Assembly: GCA_019649035.1 (NCBI GenBank)
Contig: BMAT01002452.1
Location: 460,479-481,248 of the forward strand
Reading direction: 5' to 3'
Length of the DNA: 20,770 nucleotides
DNA from: Elysia marginata
Lineage: Eukaryota; Mollusca; Gastropoda; Plakobranchidae
Notes under the pieces: generated by a model
Database searches by the model: none
What the model was told of the DNA's origin: nothing
What the model saw: only the letters and a program-made list of their open reading frames with translations
Part shown: piece by piece, positions 20,761 to 20,770 of the stretch
How the letters are laid out: each line of letters begins with the position of its first letter
Numbering within the stretch: position 1 is the first letter of the stretch
Position numbers and translations under genes: made by a program

Positions 20761-20770
20761 CCCCCCCCCC
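20761..20770 (+). repeat. C run of at least 10 at the window end
   Basis: The window ends within a C homopolymer. Its full length cannot be seen. Confidence 0.9.

Larger units (their letters stand above)
2927..20770 (+). other. Presumed SPEN intron 1, continuing past the window end
   Basis: No later segment resembles the expected continuation of RRM1 (a Tyr-Gly pair in the right phase after a pyrimidine-AG acceptor), judged by reading possible YG codons after AG. The remaining ~17.8 kb has only short, unrecognised ORFs together with repeats and microsatellites. That fits one long intron, in which other transcripts or alternative first exons could be nested. The assignment rests on absence of evidence and on the donor at 2921. 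Confidence 0.6.
19161..20770. other. Presumed intron to window end, one long open frame of doubtful meaning
   Basis: A plus-strand frame is open from 19851 to 20324. It has no ATG at its start (the first ATG codon in frame is at 19911 or later) and runs through a G10 tract, without a recognisable domain. A 71-codon ATG ORF lies at 19381-19596. A TACATGTA copy is at 20643-20650. Confidence 0.4.

Noticed and set aside
1-20770. CRISPR arrays, bacterial operons, integrases, rRNA genes, retroviral or LINE ORFs
   Set aside because: There are no regularly spaced repeats, Shine-Dalgarno-linked gene strings, conserved rRNA segments or recognisable reverse transcriptase motifs on either strand.

Overview
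This looks like AT-rich nuclear DNA (roughly 60-65% A+T by eye) from an animal, most likely a mollusc and perhaps a heterobranch gastropod. The reasons are the lack of long ORFs or operon structure, a consensus GT splice donor, abundant simple repeats, (AGATCT)n tracts and many copies of the palindrome TACATGTA. The clade is an inference from repeat style. Isolated N bases at 7891 and 16041-16042 show a draft assembly.

Only one coding segment can be supported: 83 bases at 2838-2920 on the plus strand. They encode the conserved N-terminus of a SPEN / Msx2-interacting protein (split ends family), beginning MVRETRYLIVRNLPE, and end at the splice donor AG|GTAAGC. This is the start of RRM1 of a very large nuclear RNA-binding transcriptional corepressor. 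The matching second exon was not found by eye, so 2921-20770 is best read as a long first intron that continues beyond the window.

Layout: 1-1620 is AT-rich upstream DNA with a 74-base imperfect hairpin at 1331-1404. 1625-2290 is more GC-rich, with CpGs, pyrimidine tracts and CA/GT microsatellites, and is the likely promoter-proximal region. 2290-3200 is dense in TCTAGA/AGATCT sequence on both sides of the coding exon. Two tiny upstream ORFs, one containing a nested AUG-UAG, lie just before the SPEN start codon. 3241-3692 is a MITE-like element with terminal inverted repeats of about 57 bases. 8276-8924 looks like a diverged relative of it and contains a local duplication (8352-8786) with an internal 39-base slippage event. 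11380-12560 and 18720-19160 are GC-richer islands inside the presumed intron that could be alternative promoters or enhancers. A (TC)n-NN-(TATC)n microsatellite lies at 16010-16080, and five G or C runs of at least 10 bases occur from 13540 to the window end.

No rRNA or tRNA gene, CRISPR array, prokaryotic operon or autonomous transposon gene was found. The remaining ORFs (60-147 codons) are compatible with chance. No novel biological system is evident. The most notable features are the SPEN exon with its divergent RNP2 motif and upstream ORFs, the inverted-repeat element family and the TACATGTA enrichment.
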